Assembly (NCBI RefSeq): GCF_010994755.1
Contig: NZ_WHSB02000001.1
Location: 1 to 64,000 of the forward strand
DNA from: Shinella lacus
GTDB taxonomy: Bacteria > Pseudomonadota > Alphaproteobacteria > Rhizobiales > Rhizobiaceae
Direction: 5' to 3'
Length of the DNA: 64,000 nucleotides
In this document: positions 26,297 through 35,516 of the stretch, piece by piece
Layout: each line of letters starts with the position of its first letter
How positions within the stretch are numbered: the first letter of the stretch is position 1
The notes under the pieces: model-generated
Seen by the model: only the letters and a program-made list of their open reading frames with translations
The model's database searches: none
What the model was told of the DNA's origin: nothing
Translations under genes and position numbers: made by a program

Positions 26297-27238
26297 TTAT
26301 GCCGGGACAAACCGGTAGGCCTGCCCGGCAGGCTCGGCAAATCCGACGCCCGGATAAGTCCAATGATAGCCCAGCATCTTCACCTTTTCCGAAGATGCGC
26401 GGTCGAGCAACATCTGCCTGCTCTTCAAGGCGATGTCCGGCTCGGTGTCGAAACCGAAATGCCAGTCAGGCCGCTCGAAGAAGATGGTATCGCTGGTGCA
26501 GGCATCGCCCGTGACCAGCAGGTTTCCGTCGCCGGCGATCTCCACCGACATATGGCCGGGCGTATGGCCCGGCGTCGATACCATGGCCATGCCGGACAGG
26601 ATTTCATCGCCCGGCTTCACCCGCGTCAGGCGATCTTCAACGGCGGAAAGGTCGCGCCTTGCACCCTTCGCAAATCCATGAAGCGCCGATGGCTGGCGGG
26701 CTTCGAAATCGTCGGCCATCCAGAAGGCCCATTCCGCCTCGCTGACATAATAGTGCGCGTTCGGAAAAAGCACCTTGCCATCGGCCGTGGTCGTCGCGCC
26801 GGAATGATCGGGATGCACATGGGTGAACACGACTTTAGTGATCTGCTCCGGCAGCACGCCGAGTGTCTTCAGGTTTTCCGCCAGGCGTCCCGCGCTCGGC
26901 TGGAAATTGGTTCCCGAACCAGTGTCGATCAGGATGAGATCCTGCCCGTGCCGAATCAGCGGAATATTCGCCTGCACCGCGGCGCCCTTCGCGTCGCCGC
27001 CGAGACGCTTCAGGAAATCGGCGCGCTCCCCGGCCGACGCGTCAGGCAGGAGAACCTCGGGCGGCAGGATGATGAAGCCGTCGCTGACGACCGAGATGTC
27101 GAATGCGCCGTGCGAGAATGTATGGACCGGAGCGGCAAGGACATTCCGCGGCAGGGCGAGCGAAACGCTCGCTGCTGCCGCGCCGGCGAGCACCTGCCTG
27201 CGGGTGGCCTGGATATTTCCAAACTCGAAGGCGGACAT
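26297..27238 (-). CDS. Metallo-beta-lactamase-fold hydrolase, Tat-exported
   Basis: 313 residues with a twin-arginine signal (ATRRQVLAGAAAASVSLAL, residues 11-29). The MBL metal site HVHPDHSG lies near residues 139-146, with further ligands in STPGHTPGH and VTGDACTSD. It is probably a periplasmic lactonase- or quorum-quenching-type enzyme, but the substrate is unknown. It is the last member of a same-strand run with the SDR, chloroperoxidase-like hydrolase and DJ-1-like genes. Confidence 0.85.
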   Translation of the reverse strand: MSAFEFGNIQATRRQVLAGAAAASVSLALPRNVLAAPVHTFSHGAFDISVVSDGFIILPPEVLLPDASAGERADFLKRLGGDAKGAAVQANIPLIRHGQDLILIDTGSGTNFQPSAGRLAENLKTLGVLPEQITKVVFTHVHPDHSGATTTADGKVLFPNAHYYVSEAEWAFWMADDFEARQPSALHGFAKGARRDLSAVEDRLTRVKPGDEILSGMAMVSTPGHTPGHMSVEIAGDGNLLVTGDACTSDTIFFERPDWHFGFDTEPDIALKSRQMLLDRASSEKVKMLGYHWTYPGVGFAEPAGQAYRFVPA

Positions 27239-27281
27239 GACAAATCTCCTTTGAAAAATCGTCGTGATCCGTTCCGCTACG

Positions 27282-28082
27282 TCAAACCGCTTCGGCAGGG
27301 ATGCCGTATCGCGGCGCCGCGTGTTTCAACGACAGGTGCGGGCCGAGCACATGGCGGGCAGTTTCCAAAGCCTGCCAGAGCCCATCATCGGCGAGCGACG
27401 GGATGGTGATGAGTTCTCCCCGATCGAAACCCGCCAATGCGGCATCCACCATCTCTTCCGCCCCCATGATCATGTCGGCGGGGATGACGTTGATGTCGAT
27501 GCCAGCGCGCTCGAAGATTTCCGTGCGCGTGAAACCGGGCAGCACCGCCTGGATCTGCGTGCCCTGCCCTTTCAGTTCCTCGGCCATCGCCTGGGTAAAG
27601 GCGAGCACGAAGGCCTTGCTGGCAACATAGGTCGCGTTGAACCGCTCGGGCATCAGCGCCACGACCGAGGCAATGTTGATGATCGCCCCCTCGCCGCGCG
27701 CCGCAAAAGCCTTCGCCGCCTCCACCGTCAGGGCATGCAGAACATCGACATTGAGATGAACCATGGCGGCAAGGCCCGTGGCGTCGGATTGCAGCACCGG
27801 GCCTTTCGGGCCGCTCCCCGCACAGTTGACGAGCATGGTGATCCCCGCATCTTCCCGAAGTTTCGCAAGCACCGGCTCCAGCCCTTCGCGCCCGGAAAGG
27901 TCCGCCGGAAGCGGCGACACCTGAACGCCATGGCTTGCGGCAAGGCGCGCCGCTTGCTCCTCCAGACGACCGCGGTCGCGGGCGACGGTCAACAGGTCGA
28001 AGCCACGCCCGGCGAGGCGATCGGCATAGATGGCGCCGATCCCCGAGGAGGCTCCGGTCACCATTGCGGTTTTCCTTGGCAT
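27282..28082 (-). CDS. Short-chain dehydrogenase/reductase
   Basis: 266 residues from the ATG at 28082 (MPRKTAMVTGASSGIGAIYA), preceded by GGAGAT. The Rossmann motif TGASSGIG, the NCAGSG segment and catalytic Tyr/Lys in YVASK (near residues 154-158) define a classical SDR. The C-terminal segment RTEIFERAGID resembles the DltE/YqjQ-like group. The substrate is unknown. Confidence 0.85.
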   Translation of the reverse strand: MPRKTAMVTGASSGIGAIYADRLAGRGFDLLTVARDRGRLEEQAARLAASHGVQVSPLPADLSGREGLEPVLAKLREDAGITMLVNCAGSGPKGPVLQSDATGLAAMVHLNVDVLHALTVEAAKAFAARGEGAIINIASVVALMPERFNATYVASKAFVLAFTQAMAEELKGQGTQIQAVLPGFTRTEIFERAGIDINVIPADMIMGAEEMVDAALAGFDRGELITIPSLADDGLWQALETARHVLGPHLSLKHAAPRYGIPAEAV

Positions 28083-28114
28083 TCGAAATCTCCTCTTCCT
28101 TGTATTGTTGGAAA

Positions 28115-28145
28115 GTGCACGCCGGACCGATGGCCCGGCGTGCAC
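28115..28145 (-). terminator. Hairpin downstream of the chloroperoxidase-like gene
   Basis: An 11-base-pair stem (GTGCACGCCGG with its complement) and 9-base loop between two same-strand genes. On the minus strand it is followed by TTTC, so it may end or attenuate the upstream transcript. Confidence 0.5.
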
Positions 28146-28159
28146 GGCAGCCGGTCGGA

Positions 28160-29140
28160 CTAGCTCTTGATGAATGCCAGCAGATCGGGATTGATGATCT
28201 CCGGATGGGTCGTGCACATGCCGTGCGGCAGGTCCTTGTAGGTCTTGAGCGTGCTGTTCTTCAGCAGTTTTGCTGAGAGCGGCGCGGAGTCGGCAATCGG
28301 CACGATCTGGTCATCCTCGCCGTGCATGACGAGTACGGGCAGGTCGATCGCTTTGAGATCCTCCGTGAAATCGGTCTCGGAGAATGCCTTTATGCAATCG
28401 TAATGGGCCTTGGCGCCGCCCATCATGCCCTGCCGCCACCAATTGTTGATGACGCCCTCGGAGACCTTTGCGCCGGGCCGGTTGAAGCCGTAGAACGGGC
28501 CGGAGGGTACATCCAGGAAGAACTGGGCGCGGTTGGCGACGAGTGCGGCGCGAAAACCGTCGAAAACCTCGATCGGCAGCCCGCCCGGATTCGTCTCGGA
28601 CTTCACCATGATCGGCGGAACCGCGCCGATGATGACCGCCTTGGCGACGCGTCCCTTCTTAGCGCGGGCGACATAGTGCACGACTTCGCCGCCGCCCGTC
28701 GAATGGCCGACATGGATGGCGTCCTTGAGGTCGAGTGCATCGGTGAGCGCCGCAACGTCGGCGGCGTAGGTATCCATCTCGTTGCCGGTCCAGGTCTGGC
28801 TGGAGCGGCCATGGCCCCGGCGGTCATGGGCAATGACGCGGTAGCCGTTTTCGAGGAAGAACATCATCTGGTTGTCCCAGTCGTCCGCCGAAAGCGGCCA
28901 GCCGTGATGGAAGACCACGGGCTGCGCGTCCTTCGGACCCCAGTCCTTGTAATAGATTTCGACGTCGTCGGCGATTTTGATGAAAGGCATGGCGGTGTCC
29001 TTCGTTTCGTCCTGATTGGTGTTCGATGTCTGCGCGTCGGCATATGTCGGAAGTGCAAGCGCCGCGATGGTGGCTGCGGCTCCAAGAAGAAGGTCGCGGC
29101 GCGTGGCTGCGACCGGAAAGGTGGTGGCCCATTCATTCAT
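28160..29140 (-). CDS. Alpha/beta hydrolase, non-heme chloroperoxidase-like
   Basis: 326 residues with a Tat-type signal ([20 protein letters not shown], residues 11-30). The hydrolase core has the oxyanion segment [15 protein letters not shown], the nucleophile elbow GHSTGGGE, the acid in [10 protein letters not shown] and the histidine in LPHGMCTTH. This combination is typical of cofactor-free haloperoxidases/esterases. A shorter cytoplasmic start (MPFIKIADD, residue 51) exists. Adjacent hydrolases and a regulator suggest a detoxification unit. Confidence 0.85.
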   Translation of the reverse strand: MNEWATTFPVAATRRDLLLGAAATIAALALPTYADAQTSNTNQDETKDTAMPFIKIADDVEIYYKDWGPKDAQPVVFHHGWPLSADDWDNQMMFFLENGYRVIAHDRRGHGRSSQTWTGNEMDTYAADVAALTDALDLKDAIHVGHSTGGGEVVHYVARAKKGRVAKAVIIGAVPPIMVKSETNPGGLPIEVFDGFRAALVANRAQFFLDVPSGPFYGFNRPGAKVSEGVINNWWRQGMMGGAKAHYDCIKAFSETDFTEDLKAIDLPVLVMHGEDDQIVPIADSAPLSAKLLKNSTLKTYKDLPHGMCTTHPEIINPDLLAFIKS

Positions 29141-29284
29141 GGCTTCCCTCCTGTGCGGACTTTGCCCGCGTCTCGTTGACGAAAATCAAGGTGACGCAGA
29201 CGAAGCCGCAACACGAGTAAAGCGTCGTAAATCGATGCAAAGGCGACGTGCAGTAAGCGCAGTCTAGCGTCGTTCCCGGCTTCC

Positions 29285-29827
29285 TTAAAGCCGTTGAATG
29301 TCAGGGGCGGCGTGCATCTCGCAGACCAGATGGACCAGGGCGCGCGCTGCATGGAGCGGCGAGGCCTCGCTATCGCCGAGTATCAGCAGCCCGGCGCCCG
29401 CACCTTCGGGCGTGACCATTGCGTATTTGCCGGGAACGAGGGCAACCGGCTTTCCCGCGGACAGGAAGGCACGCACGAAAGCGGAAACCGCGCCGTCTAC
29501 CTCCCAGATCTGACCCGAAAAGCCGAGGCAAAAGGCCGCGTCGAAGTCTTCCACGACGATCTGGTCGAGGCTCAGCGTGTCGGCAAGTTCGTCGCGGGCG
29601 TTCCTGTCCGCCTTGAACCGCTCCACCGCGAAACTTTCGTCTGCCGTCGCCCGCAGGGTCGTGAGGATCGGCGGACCGCCGAGCAGTGTGGCGATGGCCA
29701 CCTCGACGCCCATGTCCCGGAAGGCATAATAGGCCGGCGCAATCCACGGCAGGCCGACATCCGGCCGCTCTTCCTCATCCTCCACGATCAGGATCACAAA
29801 ACGCGGGATGAAGGGCATTTCGGTCAT
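29285..29827 (-). CDS. DJ-1/PfpI-like protein lacking the nucleophile cysteine
   Basis: 180 residues from the ATG at 29827 (MTEMPFIPRFVILIVEDEEE), preceded by GGGAGAG; longer starts reach 29902. The Hsp31/PfpI pattern is recognisable: DAAFCLGFSGQIWEVDG in place of the usual D.I...GG.G..WD, and GKPVALVPGKYAM where active members have GKPV..VCHGP. The nucleophile cysteine is thus replaced by proline, so glyoxalase or protease activity is unlikely. A sensing or binding role is possible. Confidence 0.65.
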   Translation of the reverse strand: MTEMPFIPRFVILIVEDEEERPDVGLPWIAPAYYAFRDMGVEVAIATLLGGPPILTTLRATADESFAVERFKADRNARDELADTLSLDQIVVEDFDAAFCLGFSGQIWEVDGAVSAFVRAFLSAGKPVALVPGKYAMVTPEGAGAGLLILGDSEASPLHAARALVHLVCEMHAAPDIQRL

Positions 29828-29908
29828 TCCACTCTCCCATTCTCGCCGCATCATCGCGACTTCACGGCGGGAGAACGAGTTGAGAGTTGTAAATCGGTGC
29901 AAATCCGC

Positions 29909-32656
29909 TCAGTCGCCGATGGCGGCGTGGAGCGCACGCCGATCCCGATCGATGCGGTGCGTCCAGGCGACCGCATCGTCCTCGCTGGCCGTGGCTGCGG
30001 CGAGGTCGAGAATTTCCGTGGCACGGGCAAGCGCCCCTTCCCCACCCGCAGCAAACACAACGCGCGCCTTCACCCGGAAAAGCTCCGGCAGGCACCAGCG
30101 CTCGCCGGACCGGCGGCAATGTTCGAGCGCCGTCTCCACAAGCCGCACGGCTTCCGCATACTGGGCCTGTTCACTCAAGGCCAGGGCGGCAACGGACTGG
30201 AAGTAGGTCTGGAACAGGGTAAAGCCTGCACCTTCAAGGGTTGCCATCGCGGCGCGAAGCTGTCGGCTGCTCTCCTCCGCCTGCCCTGCCCGCAGCACGA
30301 GTTCCGCCTCGAAACAATCGGCATAGGCGTGCCATACATCCAGCGACAGCGCCTTGGTGTGCTCCCGCAACGACGCGATGTAACCGACCGCGAGATCGTC
30401 CCTGCCCGACAGCAGCGCGAGCGGGCATGCCGCTTCTGCCAGCACGTTGGAAAGCGAGAGCGTGTGGCGGATCTCGCTGGCGTAGTCGACGGTCTCCTGC
30501 ACCTCCCGCAGCGCGCCGTCCTCGTTTCCCAGCAGCCACATCGCCCGGGCGAGGATGATGCGAGCGGTGACACGCTGGTCGAACTGGAAGCGGATCGAAT
30601 GTTGACCTGCCCGTAGGCTCGTATAGTCGCGCAGCATCTGCCGCAGTTCGTCGCGGGATTCCTGGTGGCGGCCCAGCCAGTGGAGCGTAGCGCCACGCAT
30701 CCGCTTGCCGATGATCGCGTCCATCGGATCTGCCGATGCGTGGGCGAGCACGCCGAATTTCTCGGCAAACGTCATCCCGAGCCGCGGTTCGGCGCGGTTG
30801 ATAGCATCGACCCATAGTGCCCAGGTCGCCCGCAACTGATGGTCGGCGTCGCCGATCTCCTCGGCGATCCTGAGCGTCGTCGACCAGGCCGCGATGCCGT
30901 GCTCGGGCGCATCGGTGGCGCGCATCTGCGGCCAGCCGAGCGCCGCATAGAGCTTCATGCGGCTGCGCTCGTCCAGGCCGGGCCGGTCTTCGAGATAAGC
31001 GATCGCCCGCGTGACGGCCACCAGGCATTCATCGAGCAGCGACAGGCGGAAGAACAGCGGCAGGCTCGCCACCGTCAGCCGCACGCCGAGCAGCGGATCG
31101 CCGGCCGGCGAAAAAGCCCAGTCGAGTGCGGCGCGCAGGTTCGCCATCTGCGACGCGAAATCCTCCGACCACTCCGCCACGGCGGCAGAATACAGCTCCT
31201 GCTCGGCCCGCTCGAAACGCCTCTGAAGATAGGCCGCGAGCCGCGCCATCGCCGCGTCCGTCCCGTTGCCAGCAGCGAGCTTCTCGGCGGCATAGATGCG
31301 CGTCGTGTCGAGCAGGCGATAGCGCGTGCCCATTGCCTGGGTATCTGCGGCCACGAGAGACTTGGCCACGAGGGAGGCCAGGTCATCCTCCGCCTCGGTT
31401 CCCGAAAGCACGGCCATGCCGGCATCGCCGCTAAACCAGCCGCGTAGGACCGAGAGTTCCGTCAGCGCCGTCTTTTCCTGCGCCGACAGGATGGTGTAGC
31501 TCCAGTCGAGCGTGGCCCGCAGCGTCTGGTGCCGCGGCAAAGCGGTGCGCCGGCCACGCGTCAGCACGCGAAAACAGTCGGAGAGGGACGACGCGAGGCC
31601 CGGAATGCTGATCGTCTCCAGCCGCCCGGCCGCAAGCTCGATCGCCAACGCGATGCCATCGAGCCTCGCGCAGATATCAACGACATGGGGCGCGTCCGCG
31701 TCGGACAATTCGTAGCTGCCGAGGCAGGCATCGGCACGCTCGACGAACAATTGCACCGCCGGCGAAATCATCGCGTCCCGCGCGCGGCCAGCCGTCGAAG
31801 GTAGCTCGAGCGCCGGCAGCCGATGCACGCGTTCGCCATCCGCCCGCAGCGGCTCGCGGCTCGTCGCCAGCATGCGGGTGGCCGGCGCGCCGCGCAAAAT
31901 GGCCTCCGCAAGGGCAGCAGTGCCGTCGACCACCTGCTCGCAGCTATCGAGCACCAGCAGGATATCGCGCTCGGCGAGGTGGCGCGCGATATCCCCGGCA
32001 AGATCCTCCGTCCGCGAGAGGGTTCCAAGCGCCGAGGCAATCGAAGTCGCGACCAGCCCGGACTGTGCGACCTCGGAAAGATCGACCCACAAGACCTCTC
32101 CCGCCAGTCCCTCGCCCGCCGCCACGGCCCGGGCGACGGTGGACTTACCGATGCCGCCCGGCCCGACGATCGTCAGCAGGCGGGACCGCACGAGCTGCGA
32201 TGAGATCAGGGCAATCGACTGTTCGCGGCCAAAGATGCGCGGCCCGGCGGGAAGGCCTGCCGGCACAGGCGCGGGTTTTGGCGGTGGCGAGGTGGGCGAA
32301 GCCAGATCGGCGATGAACGTATACCCCCGCCCCGGCACATTCGTGATGAACTTCGGTTCCTTTTGGGTATCATCCAGCGCCTTGCGGAGTGCGGAAATAT
32401 GGACCCTAAGATTGGCCTCCTCGACAAACGTGTTCGGCCAGACGTGCCGCACGATCTCCGCATTGGTCTTCAGTTCACCCGGATGGGAGGCGAGGAAGAT
32501 GAGAATATCGGCGGCACGGCTGCCGAGCGGCACGAGCTTTCCATCCCGCAGCAGCGCCCGCCGGCCCGGCGCGATCGTGAACGGTCCGAATTGCATGTCG
32601 CTCACGGCATTGATCACTTCCCACCATCCGTCCGCATACCGGAAACACGACGCCAT
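29909..32656 (-). CDS. Large regulator: winged helix, NTPase and TPR-like domains
   Basis: About 915 residues from the ATG at 32656 (MASCFRYADG); starts at 32716 and 32596 are alternatives. An OmpR/CadC-type winged helix (EANLRVHISALRKALDDTQ then VPGRGYTFIADL) is followed by an NB-ARC/STAND ATPase. Its Walker A is IVGPGGIGKSTVARA, about 165 residues in, and its Walker B DILLVLDSCEQV. About 500 helical residues follow, probably TPR-like. Such proteins integrate a signal and activate neighbouring genes. The same-strand hydrolase group downstream is the likely target, by position only. Confidence 0.8.
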   Translation of the reverse strand: MASCFRYADGWWEVINAVSDMQFGPFTIAPGRRALLRDGKLVPLGSRAADILIFLASHPGELKTNAEIVRHVWPNTFVEEANLRVHISALRKALDDTQKEPKFITNVPGRGYTFIADLASPTSPPPKPAPVPAGLPAGPRIFGREQSIALISSQLVRSRLLTIVGPGGIGKSTVARAVAAGEGLAGEVLWVDLSEVAQSGLVATSIASALGTLSRTEDLAGDIARHLAERDILLVLDSCEQVVDGTAALAEAILRGAPATRMLATSREPLRADGERVHRLPALELPSTAGRARDAMISPAVQLFVERADACLGSYELSDADAPHVVDICARLDGIALAIELAAGRLETISIPGLASSLSDCFRVLTRGRRTALPRHQTLRATLDWSYTILSAQEKTALTELSVLRGWFSGDAGMAVLSGTEAEDDLASLVAKSLVAADTQAMGTRYRLLDTTRIYAAEKLAAGNGTDAAMARLAAYLQRRFERAEQELYSAAVAEWSEDFASQMANLRAALDWAFSPAGDPLLGVRLTVASLPLFFRLSLLDECLVAVTRAIAYLEDRPGLDERSRMKLYAALGWPQMRATDAPEHGIAAWSTTLRIAEEIGDADHQLRATWALWVDAINRAEPRLGMTFAEKFGVLAHASADPMDAIIGKRMRGATLHWLGRHQESRDELRQMLRDYTSLRAGQHSIRFQFDQRVTARIILARAMWLLGNEDGALREVQETVDYASEIRHTLSLSNVLAEAACPLALLSGRDDLAVGYIASLREHTKALSLDVWHAYADCFEAELVLRAGQAEESSRQLRAAMATLEGAGFTLFQTYFQSVAALALSEQAQYAEAVRLVETALEHCRRSGERWCLPELFRVKARVVFAAGGEGALARATEILDLAAATASEDDAVAWTHRIDRDRRALHAAIGD

Positions 32657-32789
32657 GCCACCGCCTGCGTCATGGCTTCGGATGCGGAACTTGAGCGAAG
32701 GCCGGCAAAAACGCAAGCCGGTTGCAACCGCCTTCGCGTCGGCCTCTCATGGTGGTATTAGCCTCACGTCTTCGCACTGCCGGCCAGCG

Positions 32790-33815
32790 CTAAAGCCGCC
32801 AGGCCGAGTGGATCGTCACATGCACGACGTCGCCGACCTGTGGCCGGTGCCGACTGAAGGTGCGCAGGATCTGGCCGTCTTCGAGTTCCAGGATCAGGCT
32901 GTAGCGCTCGCCTTCGTAAAGCGAGGAGCGCACCCGCGTCGCGATGCCCTCCCCCGAAAGCGCAATATCCTCCGGCCGCACGAGGATATCCGCGGTCGAT
33001 CCAAGCGCCGGGGAAGCGAGCACTGGACGCAGCTCTTCCCATGTGAGCTTTCGCGGCAGGCCGCCCGGCAGATTGAGCGAGAGCACCGAGCCCCGGCCGA
33101 TCAGGCTGCCGACGAGGCGGCCTTCGGGGCGGGCGTAAATCTCTTCCGGCGGCGCCACCTGCAGCAGCTTTCCCTGCGACATGACGGCGACGTCCGTCGC
33201 CAGCGCCATGGCTTCGCTCTGGTCGTGCGTGACATAGACCATCGTGGCGCCGGAGCGCTGGTGGAACTCGCGAAAAGTTTCCTCCATCTCCTGGCGCAGA
33301 TGCCGGTCGAGATTGGCGAGCGGCTCGTCGAGCAGCACGACATCCGGCTCGGTGACGAGGCAACGCGCCAGCGCCACCCGCTGCCGCTGGCCGCCGGAAA
33401 GTTCTGCCGGCCGGCGTTCCGCATGGTCGGCGAGCCGCACCGTATCCAGCGCCTCGCGGATGCGGTTGCGGTAGGTCTCCCGCGAGACACCGCGCACCTT
33501 CAGCGGATAACCGACATTGTCGGCGACGCTCATATGTGGCCAGAGCGCGTAGGACTGGAAGACCATCGCCATATTGCGCCGTTCCGGCGGCAGGGATTGC
33601 GCCGCATTCGCAAGCAAGCGCTCGCCAAGGAAGATCGCCCCGTCGCTCGGTGCCTCGAAGCCGGCGATCATGCGCAGCACCGTTGTCTTGCCGCAGCCGG
33701 ACGGGCCGAGCAGCGCGAGAAAGCCGCCCTCGCGCACATCAAGCGACAGGCCGGCCACAGCAGGCCGCCCGGTGCCGAACTGCTTGCTGACGTGGTTGAG
33801 GATCAGCTTCGCCAC
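32790..33815 (-). CDS. ABC transporter ATP-binding protein (iron/phosphonate type)
   Basis: 341 residues from a GTG at 33815 (reading VAKLILNHVSKQFG), chosen because GGGAGTGG precedes it and it overlaps the permease stop by only 13 bases; an ATG at 33851 is the alternative. Walker A GPSGCGKTT, signature ELSGGQRQRVALAR and Walker B VVLLDEPLANLD are intact, followed by a TOBE domain. The closest families are FbpC/PotA-like ATPases importing ferric iron, 2-aminoethylphosphonate or polyamines. Confidence 0.9.
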   Translation of the reverse strand: MAKLILNHVSKQFGTGRPAVAGLSLDVREGGFLALLGPSGCGKTTVLRMIAGFEAPSDGAIFLGERLLANAAQSLPPERRNMAMVFQSYALWPHMSVADNVGYPLKVRGVSRETYRNRIREALDTVRLADHAERRPAELSGGQRQRVALARCLVTEPDVVLLDEPLANLDRHLRQEMEETFREFHQRSGATMVYVTHDQSEAMALATDVAVMSQGKLLQVAPPEEIYARPEGRLVGSLIGRGSVLSLNLPGGLPRKLTWEELRPVLASPALGSTADILVRPEDIALSGEGIATRVRSSLYEGERYSLILELEDGQILRTFSRHRPQVGDVVHVTIHSAWRL

Positions 33816-35497
33816 GGCACCACTCCCTTCGGCAGGCGCTTCGCCAGCCATTCCAAGAGCAGCATCATGACGACGACCATAAGGACGACGAGCACGGAGA
33901 GCGCCGAAGCGAGATCGGACCCGCCGCTGTCATCGAGATTGTAGATGACGACGCCAAGCGTCTGAGTGCCGGCCGACCAGAGAAGGGCGGAGACGGTGAG
34001 TTCGTTGCAGGCGATGAGGAAGACCAGGATGACGGAGGCGCCAGCGGCGGGCGCCACGAGCGGCACGAGAATATCCTTGAGACGCCGGAAGAAGCCGGCG
34101 CCAGCAAGCCGCGCCGCCTCTTCCAGCGCGGGGTCGAGTTGGCGGTAGGCGCTCACCACAGGTTTCAGGCTGACGGCGAAGAAGCTTGCGAAATAGGCGA
34201 GCAGAATGATCCAGATCGTGCCGTAAAGCGTGACGTTGAAAACCGGCAGCGGTGCCGCGAAGACGAGGATGAAGGCGACGGCGACGATGATGCCCGGCAA
34301 CGCATAGGGGATTTCGATGAGGCTCGCGACGATGCGGGCAAAAACATCCCGCCGCCGCGTCAGTACGTAGCCGGCGAGCACCGAGAGGCAGAGTAGGCCG
34401 ACTGCGGTGACGGTGGCGAGGAAGAGCGAATTGGCAAAGGCCGTGCGCGTCACCGTCTGGCGCAACAGGACCTCTTGGAAGGCGTTGAACGACATGGTCT
34501 CGAGCGTCAGCGGCACGCCATAGGCCGGCACCAGCGCACCCGCCAGCAGCGCGAAGAACGGTGCTACGAGCATGAAGAAGAGGACGATCAGCAGCACTGG
34601 CACGAACAAGAACCTCCACCAGCCGACCTGAAAACTCGTCGCAGCGCCCGCCTGTCCGAGAATGCGGTAGTCGCGGCCGCCGAGGGCACGCTCCTGCACC
34701 GCCAGCCCCGCCACGGAGATGAGCGCGATGACGCCGGAGAGTACGGCGACCTCGCCAAACGTGCGGTCGGTGAAGGCGGCGAACTTGGTGAAAATCAGTG
34801 TCGCGAGCGTGTAGATAGAGGCCGGTATGCCGAGGATCGCTGGAATGCCGAAATTGCCGATGCATGACACGAAGGCGATGGCCGCACCCGCGATCATGCC
34901 GGGCAGCGCCAGCGGCAGAACGATATCGCGGAACGTGCGCAAGGCCGGGGCGCCGGAGAGCCGCGCCGCCTCGATGCCGTCGCGCGGCACGCCGAGCAGC
35001 CCGGCCCTGAGCGCAAGATAGACGAGCGGCGCATGCTGCACGCCATAAAGCAGTGCGATACCGCCCAGCGAATAAAGCGGCTGTGGCGAGCCGAGCGGCG
35101 GGGCGATGCCAAGCGCTTTCAAGAGCGGGCTGGAGGGGCCGGACATCTGCACCCAGGCAAGCGCCGTCACCTGCGGCGGGATCATCATCGGCAGCACGAA
35201 GAGGAAGCTGAGCGGCCCCTTGGCCGGTATGTCGGTGAGCGTCAGCAGGAAGGCGAAGAGCGAGCCGATCAGGACCGAGATGAGGGTTCCGAGAACGGCG
35301 GTCACCAGCGTGTAATAGGTCGCCTGCCAGAGCGCGCGATCCGTCAGCACCGCGACGGCCCCGCCATCGGCGAAGGCCGTAATACCGGTCACGGCAAGGC
35401 GGGCGAGCGGCAGCACGCTGAGGACGACAACCACGCTGACGATGAAAGGAAACAGCCAGGCTGGCTGGCTGTTTCCCGGGCGAACGTAACCGTGCAT
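33803..35497 (-). CDS. ABC transporter permease, double-length
   Basis: A 564-residue permease with two BPD_transp_1 domains in tandem. EAA-type loops lie in EAARLSGAPALRTFRDIVLPLALPG and EEAARLAGAGFFRRLKDILVPLVAP. This duplicated layout is typical of FbpB-type ferric iron and of PhnV/U-type phosphonate systems. It sits between the binding-protein gene and the ATPase gene on one strand with near-zero spacing, so the three form an operon. Confidence 0.9.
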   Translation of the reverse strand: MHGYVRPGNSQPAWLFPFIVSVVVVLSVLPLARLAVTGITAFADGGAVAVLTDRALWQATYYTLVTAVLGTLISVLIGSLFAFLLTLTDIPAKGPLSFLFVLPMMIPPQVTALAWVQMSGPSSPLLKALGIAPPLGSPQPLYSLGGIALLYGVQHAPLVYLALRAGLLGVPRDGIEAARLSGAPALRTFRDIVLPLALPGMIAGAAIAFVSCIGNFGIPAILGIPASIYTLATLIFTKFAAFTDRTFGEVAVLSGVIALISVAGLAVQERALGGRDYRILGQAGAATSFQVGWWRFLFVPVLLIVLFFMLVAPFFALLAGALVPAYGVPLTLETMSFNAFQEVLLRQTVTRTAFANSLFLATVTAVGLLCLSVLAGYVLTRRRDVFARIVASLIEIPYALPGIIVAVAFILVFAAPLPVFNVTLYGTIWIILLAYFASFFAVSLKPVVSAYRQLDPALEEAARLAGAGFFRRLKDILVPLVAPAAGASVILVFLIACNELTVSALLWSAGTQTLGVVIYNLDDSGGSDLASALSVLVVLMVVVMMLLLEWLAKRLPKGVVPWRS

Positions 35498-35516
35498 GTT
35501 AAGGCCGCTTCGAGCC

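Noticed and set aside
31872-33944. A 690-codon plus-strand open frame
   Set aside because: Antisense to the large regulator and the ABC ATPase, both of which have clear Walker motifs on the minus strand.
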